Shown in pieces: positions 1 through 7,342 of a stretch of DNA of 10,883 bases (positions are counted from its first letter, which is position 1; every line of letters begins with the position of its first letter). The translations under genes and the position numbers were made by a program. The notes below the pieces were generated by a model. It was given only the letters and a program-made list of their open reading frames with translations, was not told the origin of the DNA and searched no databases. Source of the stretch: Bacteroidota bacterium (GTDB taxonomy: Bacteria > Bacteroidota > Ignavibacteria > Kapaibacteriales > Kapaibacteriaceae); NCBI GenBank assembly GCA_003488525.1, contig DNLG01000148.1, positions 1 through 10,883 on the forward strand. The letters are read 5' to 3'.

Positions 1-28
1 CACCCCACACCTAACACCTCAAACCTGA

Positions 29-1498
29 ATGAACAACTTCATCGACAACACCTGGCTCCCTTCTGAAACCGGACGTACGTTCGACAACGTGAACCCGGCC
101 GACATCAATGACGTGATCGGTGCGTTCCCGCTTTCGTCGGCTTTGGACGTCAATGCCGCCGTTTCTGCAGCAGCACGGGCATTTGCTGAATGGCGCTTAG
201 TACCAGCACCGAAGAGAGGTGACATTCTTCGTCGTGCCGGTGACATTTTCACGCGTCGAAAAGACGAGCTCGCCGAGGTCATGACAAGGGAAATGGGCAA
301 GACGATCACCGAGACCAAGGGTGACATTCAGGAAGCTATCGACACGGCCTACTACGCAGCGACCGAAACGCGTCGACTGTTCGGATACACCGCCCCGTCG
401 GAAATGTCCAACAAGATGAACATGTCCTTCCGCATGCCGATCGGCGTCTGCGGCATCATTACGGCCTGGAACTTCCCTATTGCCGTTCCTTCCTGGAAGA
501 TCCTGCCGGCCCTTGCCGCTGGTAACACGGTGGTCTTCAAGCCGAGTGATGATTCGCCCCATAGCGCTAATATCTTCGCCGAGATCCTTCTTGAGGCGGG
601 CCTTCCGGCGGGTGTTTTCAACGTCATTCATGGCGACGCCGAGGCTGGCTCGGCAATCGTTGAACATCCGGACGTGCGCGTTGTGGGCTTCACAGGCTCG
701 ACACACACCGGCAAGGCTATTGCCGCACGCTGCGGCCAGCTCAACAAAAAGGTCTCCCTTGAGATGGGCGGCAAGAACGCACAGATCGTGATGGACGATG
801 CCGACATGGACCTGGCCATCGACGGTGTGCTGTGGGGAGCCTTCGGCACCACGGGGCAGCGCTGCACGGCCACAAGCCGACTGATCCTTCACGAGGCGAT
901 TCATGACGAGTTCGTGCGACGGCTGACCGAAGCGGCTACCAAGATCGTGCTTGGCGACGGTCGTAAACCCGGCTCACAGGTCGGTCCGGTCATCAATGAA
1001 CGCCAGCGCGAGAAGATTCTCTCCTACATCGAGATCGGACGTCAGGAAGCACGCTGCGTACTCGGAGGTGAACGAGACATGGACGGAGACAAGGCGCGTG
1101 GACACTTTATCAAGCCGACCATCTTCGTCGACGTAAAGCCCCATCACAGGATCTTCCAGGAAGAGATATTCGGACCTGTGCTCAGCGTTACCAAGGTCTC
1201 TTCCTATCAGGAGGCTATCGCCGTTGCGAACGACTGCCAGTACGGCCTCTCGTCGAGCATCTATACGCGCGACGTCAGCCGGGCCTTTGCGGCCATCCGC
1301 GACATCGAAGCCGGTATCACGTATATCAATGCACCAACGATCGGTGCCGAGGCCCATATGCCATTTGGTGGCATCAAGGGTACGGGCAATGGTCATCGTG
1401 AAGGGGGCTGGACGGTGTTCGACATCTTCACGGAGTGGAAGACCGTGTACGTGGACTATTCCGGGCACTTACAGCGCGCGCAGATCGACAATTACTGA
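29..1498 (+). CDS. NAD(P)-dependent aldehyde dehydrogenase (ALDH superfamily)
   Basis: A complete 489-residue protein, the usual length for a soluble ALDH that oxidises an aldehyde to a carboxylate with NAD(P)+. Seen: the oxyanion Asn in WNFP (N148), the cofactor Lys in VFKPSD (K171), the Rossmann-loop GFTGST (220-225), the general-base Glu in LEMGGKN (E245), the nucleophile Cys in TTGQRCTA (C279), EEIFGPV (378-384), and a C-terminal MPFGGIKGTGNG segment (444-455). All catalytic residues are present, so it should be active. The ATG at 29 is preceded directly by an in-frame TGA (26-28), so no longer start is possible; no clear Shine-Dalgarno is visible in the 28 bases available. The substrate cannot be told from the sequence: the C-terminal motif differs from the ALDH7 (aminoadipate semialdehyde) form as I know it, and semialdehyde or pyrroline-carboxylate-type substrates are possible. 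It converges on the neighbouring operon and shares no obvious pathway with it. Confidence 0.96.
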   Translation: MNNFIDNTWLPSETGRTFDNVNPADINDVIGAFPLSSALDVNAAVSAAARAFAEWRLVPAPKRGDILRRAGDIFTRRKDELAEVMTREMGKTITETKGDIQEAIDTAYYAATETRRLFGYTAPSEMSNKMNMSFRMPIGVCGIITAWNFPIAVPSWKILPALAAGNTVVFKPSDDSPHSANIFAEILLEAGLPAGVFNVIHGDAEAGSAIVEHPDVRVVGFTGSTHTGKAIAARCGQLNKKVSLEMGGKNAQIVMDDADMDLAIDGVLWGAFGTTGQRCTATSRLILHEAIHDEFVRRLTEAATKIVLGDGRKPGSQVGPVINERQREKILSYIEIGRQEARCVLGGERDMDGDKARGHFIKPTIFVDVKPHHRIFQEEIFGPVLSVTKVSSYQEAIAVANDCQYGLSSSIYTRDVSRAFAAIRDIEAGITYINAPTIGAEAHMPFGGIKGTGNGHREGGWTVFDIFTEWKTVYVDYSGHLQRAQIDNY

Positions 1499-1504
1499 TC
1501 GGCG

Positions 1505-1861
1505 CTACTGCCGCTGTCCGGCGATGACGGCAATACCCGACAATACGAGCATCATGCCGAGAATGATGTGCCAGGAAGGTTTTTCCGTGCTCAGAAGAAG
1601 TCCAACGACCACTGTCAGCAGGAAGGTCGTTGCGGTATTCATCGGAATGAAAACGCTGGCCTTAACGAACGTCAGCATGTACGACATCACGGCAAATGCA
1701 CCGAAGAGGAGCATCGCTCCGGCGATCCCCCGAAGGCTCATCATCGACATCACCAGTTCTGTCACATTCTGTCCGCGACCCTCAAGAACGTGATGTAGCA
1801 GGGTGATTCCACCGACGCTCAGGGCCGACTGAACAAAGCTCAGGATGACGGTCTTGATCAT
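1505..1861 (-). CDS. Four-helix DMT/EamA-like half-transporter (SMR/ArnE size)
   Basis: A 118-residue, very hydrophobic protein with about four membrane helices (roughly residues 3-22, 46-66, 70-91 and 97-115). Size and layout match the small half-size members of the drug/metabolite transporter superfamily (SMR, ArnE/ArnF-like), which work as dimers in the inner membrane. The run FIPMNTATTFLL followed by a Gly-rich last helix ending in an IAVIAGQ-type tail is typical of EamA-like domains. Unlike classical SMR exporters such as EmrE, helix 1 has no Glu; only Q11 is polar in its middle, so proton-coupled drug export is doubtful. The start codon overlaps the stop of the upstream DUF4175-like gene as ATGA (1858-1861), indicating translational coupling, and it is the last gene of the operon. 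Substrate unknown; a lipid-linked or small-metabolite substrate is only a possibility. Confidence 0.75.
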   Translation of the reverse strand: MIKTVILSFVQSALSVGGITLLHHVLEGRGQNVTELVMSMMSLRGIAGAMLLFGAFAVMSYMLTFVKASVFIPMNTATTFLLTVVVGLLLSTEKPSWHIILGMMLVLSGIAVIAGQRQ

Positions 1862-4800
1862 GGGGCTACGGGGGCAACGCGCTGACGCTGCAACGCCTCG
1901 AAGTACTGGCGGATGATGTTCTCGTAATCGGCCGTGTATCCCTGACGAAGCTGCTCAACCGCGGACTTGGACGAAAGCCTCTGACGAAGGAACTCGAGTT
2001 CGGCCGGTGAGCGGCGGTCCATATCCTTGCCCGACATTGATTCGCGATTCTTCTCATAATCGCGCTCGTTCATTGACCTTGACGCATCGAGAAGACGCGA
2101 CAGAATCCGCTCCTGACGAAGCCGGGTCTCGGGTGTGATCGATCCGGTCTGCATGTCTGACATGACCTCTTCCATGTCTTTGGCGATACGATTCAGGTCT
2201 CCAAGCGGCTGGCGTTCGCCTTGCGCCTTGCGGCTATCACGATCCACTTCCTGCAGCGCTTTCAGAGCCCGACCCTGCTGGGCTGCAAGTCGACCCATTT
2301 CGGCACGCTGCTGCTCGGACATCTGCTGACCGCCCTGTCCCATGCGGTTCATTCCATCGTTGATCGACTGCTGCTGGTCGGCCAGCTGTTGCAGGCGCTG
2401 GAACGGGCTCTTTCCGCGTCCCATCCCCTCTCCGGGCATCTGTCCGTTACCTCCCTGGCCTGCTCCGTCGCCCTGCATCATCTGCGACAGCGCACTGCCC
2501 ATTTTCGATGCTGCACCGTTCATCGCGCGCATGGCATTTGCCTGCTGCTGCATTGATTGCATGCCGTTGCGGTCGGCCATTGAGCGCATTGCATCTTTCA
2601 TCGCCTCGAGAGCATCACCCATATCCTGAGCCATCTCAGGCGTCACCGACATGGATTTCTGACCGAGCTGCATCATGTTGTTGGCGATGTTCTGCATCGA
2701 CTCCTGCAGACGCTGCTGCTGCTGCGCTAGCTGCGACATCTGCGAGGAGTTCGGGTCGAGCCCCTTCATCTGCTCACGGAGATTCTCCTGCTGCTTCGAC
2801 AGCTGCAGAAGATCTTCCGTGTTCTTTTGCATCTGGCGCATGGCCTCGCGCTGACTGTTGCGGCGCATCTCACGCTTCATGTTCTTCATCTGCTGCGCAA
2901 ACCGCTGCAAGTTCTCCGACGCCTGTCTTTGCTGCTTGGAGGCTTCCTCATGCTGCCCCTGCTCCATCTGATCCTGCGCCTTCTGCATCTGCTGTTGCGT
3001 CTGCTGTGGATCGAGATCCTTCTGGGCCTGCTGCATCTTTTCCTGAGGCATATCCTGCCCGACCTCTTTCATGAGCTGTTCGAGTTCGCGGGACTCCTGT
3101 GCAAGCTTCTGCAGTTCCTCTTCAAGCCGCTGCTGTTCCTGAGCAAGCTTCTGATTTTCGGCCTTGTTGTTCGGATTTGTCTGCTCTGCCCGCTGACGCA
3201 GTTCGTCCTGCTTGCGGGCGAGTTCTTCGGCTCTCTTGGCTAACTCGTCGGTCTTCTGCTCAGCCTGCATACGCTTGAGTAGCGAGAGCTGTCGCTCAAG
3301 ATTCTTGCGGAATTCCTCTTCGTTGAACTTGAAGTTCTTCATCATCTGCTGAAGTTCTTCGGGGGATACCTGCTCCATGGCCTTGCGCATCTGCTCTTGC
3401 ATGCGGGCAAGCTCGGGTGACTTCACCTCCTGCATGAGCTTCTGCAGCTCCTGGTACTTCTTGAGCGTCTCCTCAGAGATAGCCTTGTTGTCTTGCAACT
3501 TCTCGGTCATCTGCTGCAAACGTTCGGCCATCTTGTCCATGCGCTTTTCTAGATCCTGCTGACGCTTGACAAGGTCTTCTGCTTTCTTCTTGTCGGACCA
3601 CGTTGCCTCAAGCTGCTGCTTCGACTGCTGCTTCTGGAGCTCGCGCTGCAGCTGGTCGGCTTCCTTTCTGATCTCATCAGCTTCTTTGACGATGTTCTTT
3701 ACCTCTTTGCGAATCTCACTCTGCTCGCGATCAGTTTCGGCGAATACTTCATCGAGCGATGGCATCCGCACCGAGAGCGTCGAGGTCTTGGCCGTCTTCG
3801 GTCCGCCGACAATGTCGTTATCTGCAACCTCAAGGTAAAACTCGTACTGATCTTCCGGTGTGATATCGACCTTGGCAAGGTCCCAGACATATCGCACGTC
3901 AAGGGCAGTGACGCCTTGAGGTAGAGCGATGTCGACAAAGCGGAACTTCTTTTCTGCCTCCGCGTATCGTGAAGCCGTTAGCCGATAGTGCAGACGCAAA
4001 GCGGAAAAACCAAAGTCATCACTGATCGCAACCTCAACCGGCAACTCCGCGGTCTGCCGCAGCTCGACGTTTTCACGGGGCGAATTCAAAGCGATCATCG
4101 GATACGAATCCGACAGCGAAACGATTCCCGCTCGGAGCGGGTCGAGATTTGTTGTGCCGTCCTGATCGACCAGGTGAATGCTATACGTTCCGCTGCGTCT
4201 GACCTGGAACGAGCCGCTGGCGCCGGGTCCACTTACCTTTAACTCGACGATCGTGGAGTCCGACGACGTCGAGTCGGCACCGTTTCCGCGCAGGACGATA
4301 TAAGCGCGTCGCAGAGTTTTGTTACTCTCAACGGCAACTCTCACGATCGATCCCTGCAGTGTCGTCACATCGGCGTTTGTCGCGTCAATACGTGCCGACG
4401 GAAGTCGCGTGTATGAAGGGGGCGTGACTGTCCCGCTCAGAGCCCTTATCAGCGGCCGATCGATCACAAGGATGCGAGCCGTATCGCTCACGACGCGCGT
4501 ATCGATCCACGGACTCTCGGCAAAGAACTCCACGGTCTGCGTCAGTCCGGATAGCTGGTAGGAGTACACGCTGCCCGAATCCCGCCGGAGCGTGTGTTGC
4601 GTGAACGTGCCGGAAGTCTTTTCCCTCAGATTCAGGGTCACGGTCTCGGGTGGCACGCCGCTGGCGGTGATCACGATCGCCGACGATGCACCGCGCATGA
4701 CGTTATCGTGGAGCCCCTTGACTGAAAGCCGGAAAGGGGCAGGCGGCACGTATGACGTCGAGTAGCTCGTTATTCTCTGCCAGGCGGAGCCGAGCGTGGA

Positions 4801-5316
4801 AGGTGCAAGCCAGAGACCTGTGAAAAAGATGCCTGAGGTAAGCAGCCCGAACAATAGAGCCGTGCGGACGGGCCTGCGGTCAATGATCACCGAGAAATCA
4901 AGATTCTGCGACTGTTCAGCTGTTGTGCGAAACGCCGCATCGGTAAGCTCGCCGCCGGTTTCGTTTGGACGCGTCAGCTGCAGGACGTTACAGAGGGCAT
5001 CGGCCAACTCCGGAAAGGCCGTTCCAACGCGCAGAGCCGTTTCCTCCGGTTGCGCCGACGGCAATAGTCCGATCAGACGCAGCAGGGATGGCCCAAGCAG
5101 TGCCATGCCCGACAGCGAGGAGCCAATGACAAGACTCCACCAGAAAATCGTACGTACCGCGATGCCCGCATGAAGCCAGGTCTCCAGGAGCGTCAAGAGC
5201 AGTGCCAGCGCACTGCCAACGGCAACCGTGATTCCGACGCCGCGCAGCAGCGCGAAGAGCTGTTCGGTACGAACAACACCGCGAAGACGGCCAACAATGT
5301 GCTGACGCTGATTCAT
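1858..5316 (-). CDS. DUF4175-like large membrane-anchored coiled-coil protein
   Basis: A 1152-residue protein of unknown biochemical function. The N-terminus has two adjacent membrane helices (about 27-48 and 54-78), a soluble loop with the pattern PEETALRVG..FPELADALCN (90-110), and a third helix (about 152-172). Next come beta-rich, Ig-like stretches (about 190-520), including a TPPSYTRLP motif (298-306) and EFYLEVADND (492-501). From about 525 to 945 it is almost uninterrupted alpha-helical coiled coil, strongly enriched in Gln, Met, Glu and Lys. A Gly-rich linker (949-969), a further helical region with a QQLADQQQSIN segment, and a short conserved-looking tail (YENIIRQYFEAL, 1131-1142) follow. 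The arrangement fits the DUF4175 family of FCB bacteria. With three helices the large C-terminal part is probably periplasmic if the N-terminus is cytoplasmic, but topology is inferred. The ATG at 5316 lies 12 bp after the DUF4159 stop. A structural or scaffolding envelope role is a guess. Confidence 0.88.
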   Translation of the reverse strand: MNQRQHIVGRLRGVVRTEQLFALLRGVGITVAVGSALALLLTLLETWLHAGIAVRTIFWWSLVIGSSLSGMALLGPSLLRLIGLLPSAQPEETALRVGTAFPELADALCNVLQLTRPNETGGELTDAAFRTTAEQSQNLDFSVIIDRRPVRTALLFGLLTSGIFFTGLWLAPSTLGSAWQRITSYSTSYVPPAPFRLSVKGLHDNVMRGASSAIVITASGVPPETVTLNLREKTSGTFTQHTLRRDSGSVYSYQLSGLTQTVEFFAESPWIDTRVVSDTARILVIDRPLIRALSGTVTPPSYTRLPSARIDATNADVTTLQGSIVRVAVESNKTLRRAYIVLRGNGADSTSSDSTIVELKVSGPGASGSFQVRRSGTYSIHLVDQDGTTNLDPLRAGIVSLSDSYPMIALNSPRENVELRQTAELPVEVAISDDFGFSALRLHYRLTASRYAEAEKKFRFVDIALPQGVTALDVRYVWDLAKVDITPEDQYEFYLEVADNDIVGGPKTAKTSTLSVRMPSLDEVFAETDREQSEIRKEVKNIVKEADEIRKEADQLQRELQKQQSKQQLEATWSDKKKAEDLVKRQQDLEKRMDKMAERLQQMTEKLQDNKAISEETLKKYQELQKLMQEVKSPELARMQEQMRKAMEQVSPEELQQMMKNFKFNEEEFRKNLERQLSLLKRMQAEQKTDELAKRAEELARKQDELRQRAEQTNPNNKAENQKLAQEQQRLEEELQKLAQESRELEQLMKEVGQDMPQEKMQQAQKDLDPQQTQQQMQKAQDQMEQGQHEEASKQQRQASENLQRFAQQMKNMKREMRRNSQREAMRQMQKNTEDLLQLSKQQENLREQMKGLDPNSSQMSQLAQQQQRLQESMQNIANNMMQLGQKSMSVTPEMAQDMGDALEAMKDAMRSMADRNGMQSMQQQANAMRAMNGAASKMGSALSQMMQGDGAGQGGNGQMPGEGMGRGKSPFQRLQQLADQQQSINDGMNRMGQGGQQMSEQQRAEMGRLAAQQGRALKALQEVDRDSRKAQGERQPLGDLNRIAKDMEEVMSDMQTGSITPETRLRQERILSRLLDASRSMNERDYEKNRESMSGKDMDRRSPAELEFLRQRLSSKSAVEQLRQGYTADYENIIRQYFEALQRQRVAPVAP

Positions 5317-5328
5317 TGGGTCACGGAG

Positions 5329-6009
5329 TTATCGAGTGAGCGCATAGACAATGATGTTTGTTCCCAGTTTGAGAGCCGTTTCGCGTCTCTCCGGCGGATC
5401 GTTGTGCACCTCCGGGTCGGCCCATCCATCGCTGGGATTGGTCTCGTAGGTGTAGAACACGCAAACTCGCTCGTCATGAAACAGGGCAAGTCCTTCCGGG
5501 ATTTTGTTGTCGTGCTCGTGGATCTTGGGAAGCCCCTTGGGAAAGTCAAAGTGACAGTGGTAGATCGGGTGCGAAAAAGGGAGCTCCCGAAGTTGCTTGT
5601 CGGGGAATACCCGCTGCAGTTCGCGCCTGATCGACTGATCCATCCCATAGTCATCGTCGATATACAGAAAGCCACCGTTGGTCAGATACGAGCGCAGGTT
5701 GCGGATCTCGGCATCGGTAAGACTAACCGTGCCATGTCCGGTCATGAACAAAACAGGGTACAGAAATAGATTGTCCGTTCCGAGGTCGACGTATTCATAC
5801 ACGGGTTCGACGACGATCGAGGTGTGCGCACGAACGTATCGAAGGAGGTTGATCTCGGCGCTCGGGTCGTTGTACCAGTCTCCCCCACCGGAATACTTCA
5901 CACGACCGATCTTAACGGCCGATCCGACGTTCGTGCCCGGTTGGGCCTGCACTCCAGTGGCGAGCGCGACCAGAAGCATGATGGATGCTAGGAATGCTGG
6001 AATCGGCAC
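5329..6009 (-). CDS. Secreted DUF4159 domain protein
   Basis: With a GTG start at 6009 the protein is 226 residues: a hydrophobic signal peptide (about 4-22) ending in VQAQPG, then a DUF4159 domain. Family features seen are VKYSGGGDWYNDP (37-49), EINLLRYVR (52-60), FLYPVLFMTGHG (82-93), LRSYLTNGGFLYIDDD (105-120) and HPIYHCHFDFP (147-157). DUF4159 proteins have a Rossmann-like, ThuA/glutamine-amidotransferase-like predicted fold and no established activity. The open frame extends upstream to an ATG at 6183, but that part lies inside rsmG and reads as an Arg-rich low-quality sequence, so it is unlikely to be translated. GTG 6009 is preferred because AGAAGG lies 7 nt upstream and it gives a clean export signal; the ATG at 5979 would leave a shortened signal with no Shine-Dalgarno. 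It overlaps the rsmG end by 22 bp and precedes the DUF4175-like gene, a pairing known in other genomes. Confidence 0.87.
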   Translation of the reverse strand: MPIPAFLASIMLLVALATGVQAQPGTNVGSAVKIGRVKYSGGGDWYNDPSAEINLLRYVRAHTSIVVEPVYEYVDLGTDNLFLYPVLFMTGHGTVSLTDAEIRNLRSYLTNGGFLYIDDDYGMDQSIRRELQRVFPDKQLRELPFSHPIYHCHFDFPKGLPKIHEHDNKIPEGLALFHDERVCVFYTYETNPSDGWADPEVHNDPPERRETALKLGTNIIVYALTR

Positions 6010-6659
6010 ACCACAACCTTCTTTTGATCCTCTAAAAACGATGGTGCGCCGAACATGTCTATGGCGATCGCTTCGATGTGGGCCTCGGGAAACATCTCCC
6101 GTGCCTCGGCGATCTCTTCGTCCAGGTCGCCCCCTTTGAGAAAGGCACATACAGCGTTGGGTTTCAGTAGTGGACGTATCCATTCGAGCAGTGTGGCCGT
6201 TCGGGCCACTGCGCGAGACACTACAACGTCGAACGCTCCGATATAGTGGGGCTCATCGGCTAGATCCTCGACACGCGTAACGATGGCCTTGATGTCCTTC
6301 AGCCCCGTATGCTGGGCGAACATCGCCGTCATGGTGACCTTCTTGCGGATCGAGTCGGCCATCAGCATCTTGACGTCAGGACGTGCCACCTTGATCGGAA
6401 TACCCGGCAAGCCCCCACCTGTGCCAACGTCCAGCACGCGCGCCTTCTGACGGATTGGCACGTACTTGAGGATGCAAAGTGAATGCAGGATGTGGCGTTC
6501 CCAGACGTTCATCTCATCACGACGAGAGATCATGTTGACCTTGGCGTTCCAGTAGATCAGCTCATCGTGGTATCTCTGAAGCGTATCAACCTGCGGCTTA
6601 TCAAGAACGATGTCATTGGCCGAGCACGTCGTCCAGAAATCCAGTGGAGTCATGGACAT
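5988..6659 (-). CDS. rsmG: 16S rRNA (guanine-527-N7) methyltransferase RsmG
   Basis: A 223-residue SAM-dependent methyltransferase of the usual RsmG (GidB) length, which makes m7G527 in 16S rRNA; loss in other bacteria gives low-level streptomycin resistance. Seen: an N-terminal helical part with YWNAKVNMISRRD (36-48) and ERHILHSL (54-61), the SAM-binding motif VLDVGTGGGLPGIPIKV (75-91), an acidic residue after strand 2 (ADS, 101-103), TRVEDL (128-133), and FDVVVSRAVA (143-152) at the usual active-site position. The HILHS form, where E. coli has HILDS, resembles Bacteroidota-type RsmG as I recall it. The first ATG is 6659; a second in-frame ATG at 6653 could also serve. It heads the minus-strand operon, and its last 22 bp overlap the DUF4159 start. 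It is not beside mnmG or parAB here. Confidence 0.96.
   Translation of the reverse strand: MSMTPLDFWTTCSANDIVLDKPQVDTLQRYHDELIYWNAKVNMISRRDEMNVWERHILHSLCILKYVPIRQKARVLDVGTGGGLPGIPIKVARPDVKMLMADSIRKKVTMTAMFAQHTGLKDIKAIVTRVEDLADEPHYIGAFDVVVSRAVARTATLLEWIRPLLKPNAVCAFLKGGDLDEEIAEAREMFPEAHIEAIAIDMFGAPSFLEDQKKVVVCRFQHS
6017..6022 (-). promoter_or_regulatory. Shine-Dalgarno deciding the DUF4159 start
   Basis: AGAAGG on the minus strand, 7 nt before GTG 6009 and inside the rsmG coding sequence. It favours this GTG over the longer ATG frame at 6183 and the shorter ATG at 5979, neither of which gives an equally good site plus signal peptide. Confidence 0.55.
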
Positions 6660-6706
6660 GGGCTAACGGTAAGGTTGGTGTTACGGAGGTCGTAGTTTCG
6701 CACGGT
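6660..6706. promoter_or_regulatory. Divergent spacer between rsmG operon and glycosyltransferase
   Basis: A 47-bp gap between two diverging start codons. It should lie at or near the promoters of both transcripts, yet it is too short to hold two separate promoters, so core elements probably extend into the flanking coding sequences. I could not pick convincing -35/-10 or Bacteroidota-type TAnnTTTG elements. GGAGGT at 6685-6690 is the only good Shine-Dalgarno-like sequence on the plus strand. Confidence 0.35.
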
Positions 6707-7342
6707 ATGCATGTTCCCTTCTTCAGCGTCGTGATCTGCACCTACCAGCGCGGACATCTTCTTGACCGGGCGATCAGATCGCTGATCGCCCAGGCTGATG
6801 CCGACTGGGAGGCGGTGGTGATCGACGATGGTTCCACCGACGACACCGCGCAGGTGGTGCAAAAATACATCGACGCGGGCCAGCCGATCAGGTATTTCCG
6901 CCATGTCCACTGTGGGGTGGCACGAAGCCGCAATGCGGGTATTCTCGCCGGCAAGGGACTGTTTGTGACCTTTCTCGACAGCGATGATGAGTATTCTCCC
7001 GAGCACCTTTCAAGCAGGCACGCAATGCTTATCAGTAATCAGGAGGTCCGACTTCTGCACGGAGGCATAGAGGTCGTTGGTGGAGACGCGCTCGTTCGGG
7101 ACCGTCACGATCCGACGCAGCTGATACATCTGGACGACTGCGTCATCGGCGGAACGTTTGTCATTCGACGTGATGTCTTCGACCAGATCGGACTGTTTTC
7201 CGAGGTTGACTATGGTGATGATGCTGAGTTCTTTGAGCGTGCTGCCGCTGCCGACATCAGCATTGCCCGAACCGATCATCCGACCTACCGGTACTACCGT
7301 GATACCCCAGATGCACTGACGAGGACCCATGGCACGACGTGA
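6707..7342 (+). CDS. Family 2 (GT-A fold) glycosyltransferase
   Basis: From ATG 6707 the protein is 211 residues, a single soluble GT-A domain with no membrane helices. It transfers a sugar from a nucleotide-sugar donor; acceptor unknown. Seen: the start strand FFSVVICTYQRG (5-16), the nucleotide-binding VIDDGSTDDT (38-47), CGVARSRNAGI (69-79), the metal-binding DxD-type FLDSDDE (89-95, D91/D93), and an acidic GDDAEFFERA (170-179) at the position of the usual catalytic-base motif. The frame is open back to GTG 6644, but that extension runs across the divergent spacer and adds 21 residues ahead of the canonical first strand. ATG 6707 therefore fits better, although GGAGGT lies an unusually long 16 nt upstream. 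The 3' end overlaps nth by 14 bp. A likely role is glycosylation of an envelope polysaccharide, by family analogy only. Confidence 0.9.
   Translation: MHVPFFSVVICTYQRGHLLDRAIRSLIAQADADWEAVVIDDGSTDDTAQVVQKYIDAGQPIRYFRHVHCGVARSRNAGILAGKGLFVTFLDSDDEYSPEHLSSRHAMLISNQEVRLLHGGIEVVGGDALVRDRHDPTQLIHLDDCVIGGTFVIRRDVFDQIGLFSEVDYGDDAEFFERAAAADISIARTDHPTYRYYRDTPDALTRTHGTT

Noticed and set aside
197..904. A 235-residue minus-strand frame antisense to the aldehyde dehydrogenase gene
   Set aside because: The plus strand carries all ALDH catalytic motifs; the antisense frame has no recognisable domain and is a codon-bias shadow.
1509..1532. Possible hairpin (TGCCG...CGGCA) just past the aldehyde dehydrogenase stop, as an intrinsic terminator
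   Set aside because: The stem is only 5 bp with a 14-nt loop and no T-tract, and it lies inside the coding end of the convergent half-transporter gene.
2700..2730. CTG-type trinucleotide runs that look like a microsatellite
   Set aside because: They encode the Gln-rich coiled coil and are short (about four units) and imperfect, so there is no need to call a separate repeat.
2827..3243. A 138-residue Leu-rich plus-strand frame antisense to the DUF4175-like gene that resembles a membrane protein
   Set aside because: It is the mirror of the coiled-coil region: CAG and AAG codons read as CTG and CTT on the other strand, giving artificial Leu runs. Other long plus-strand frames in 2135-3838 have the same cause.
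6010..6183. N-terminal extension of the DUF4159 protein
   Set aside because: It is wholly inside rsmG, reads as Arg-rich sequence, and would bury the signal peptide 58 residues from the N-terminus.
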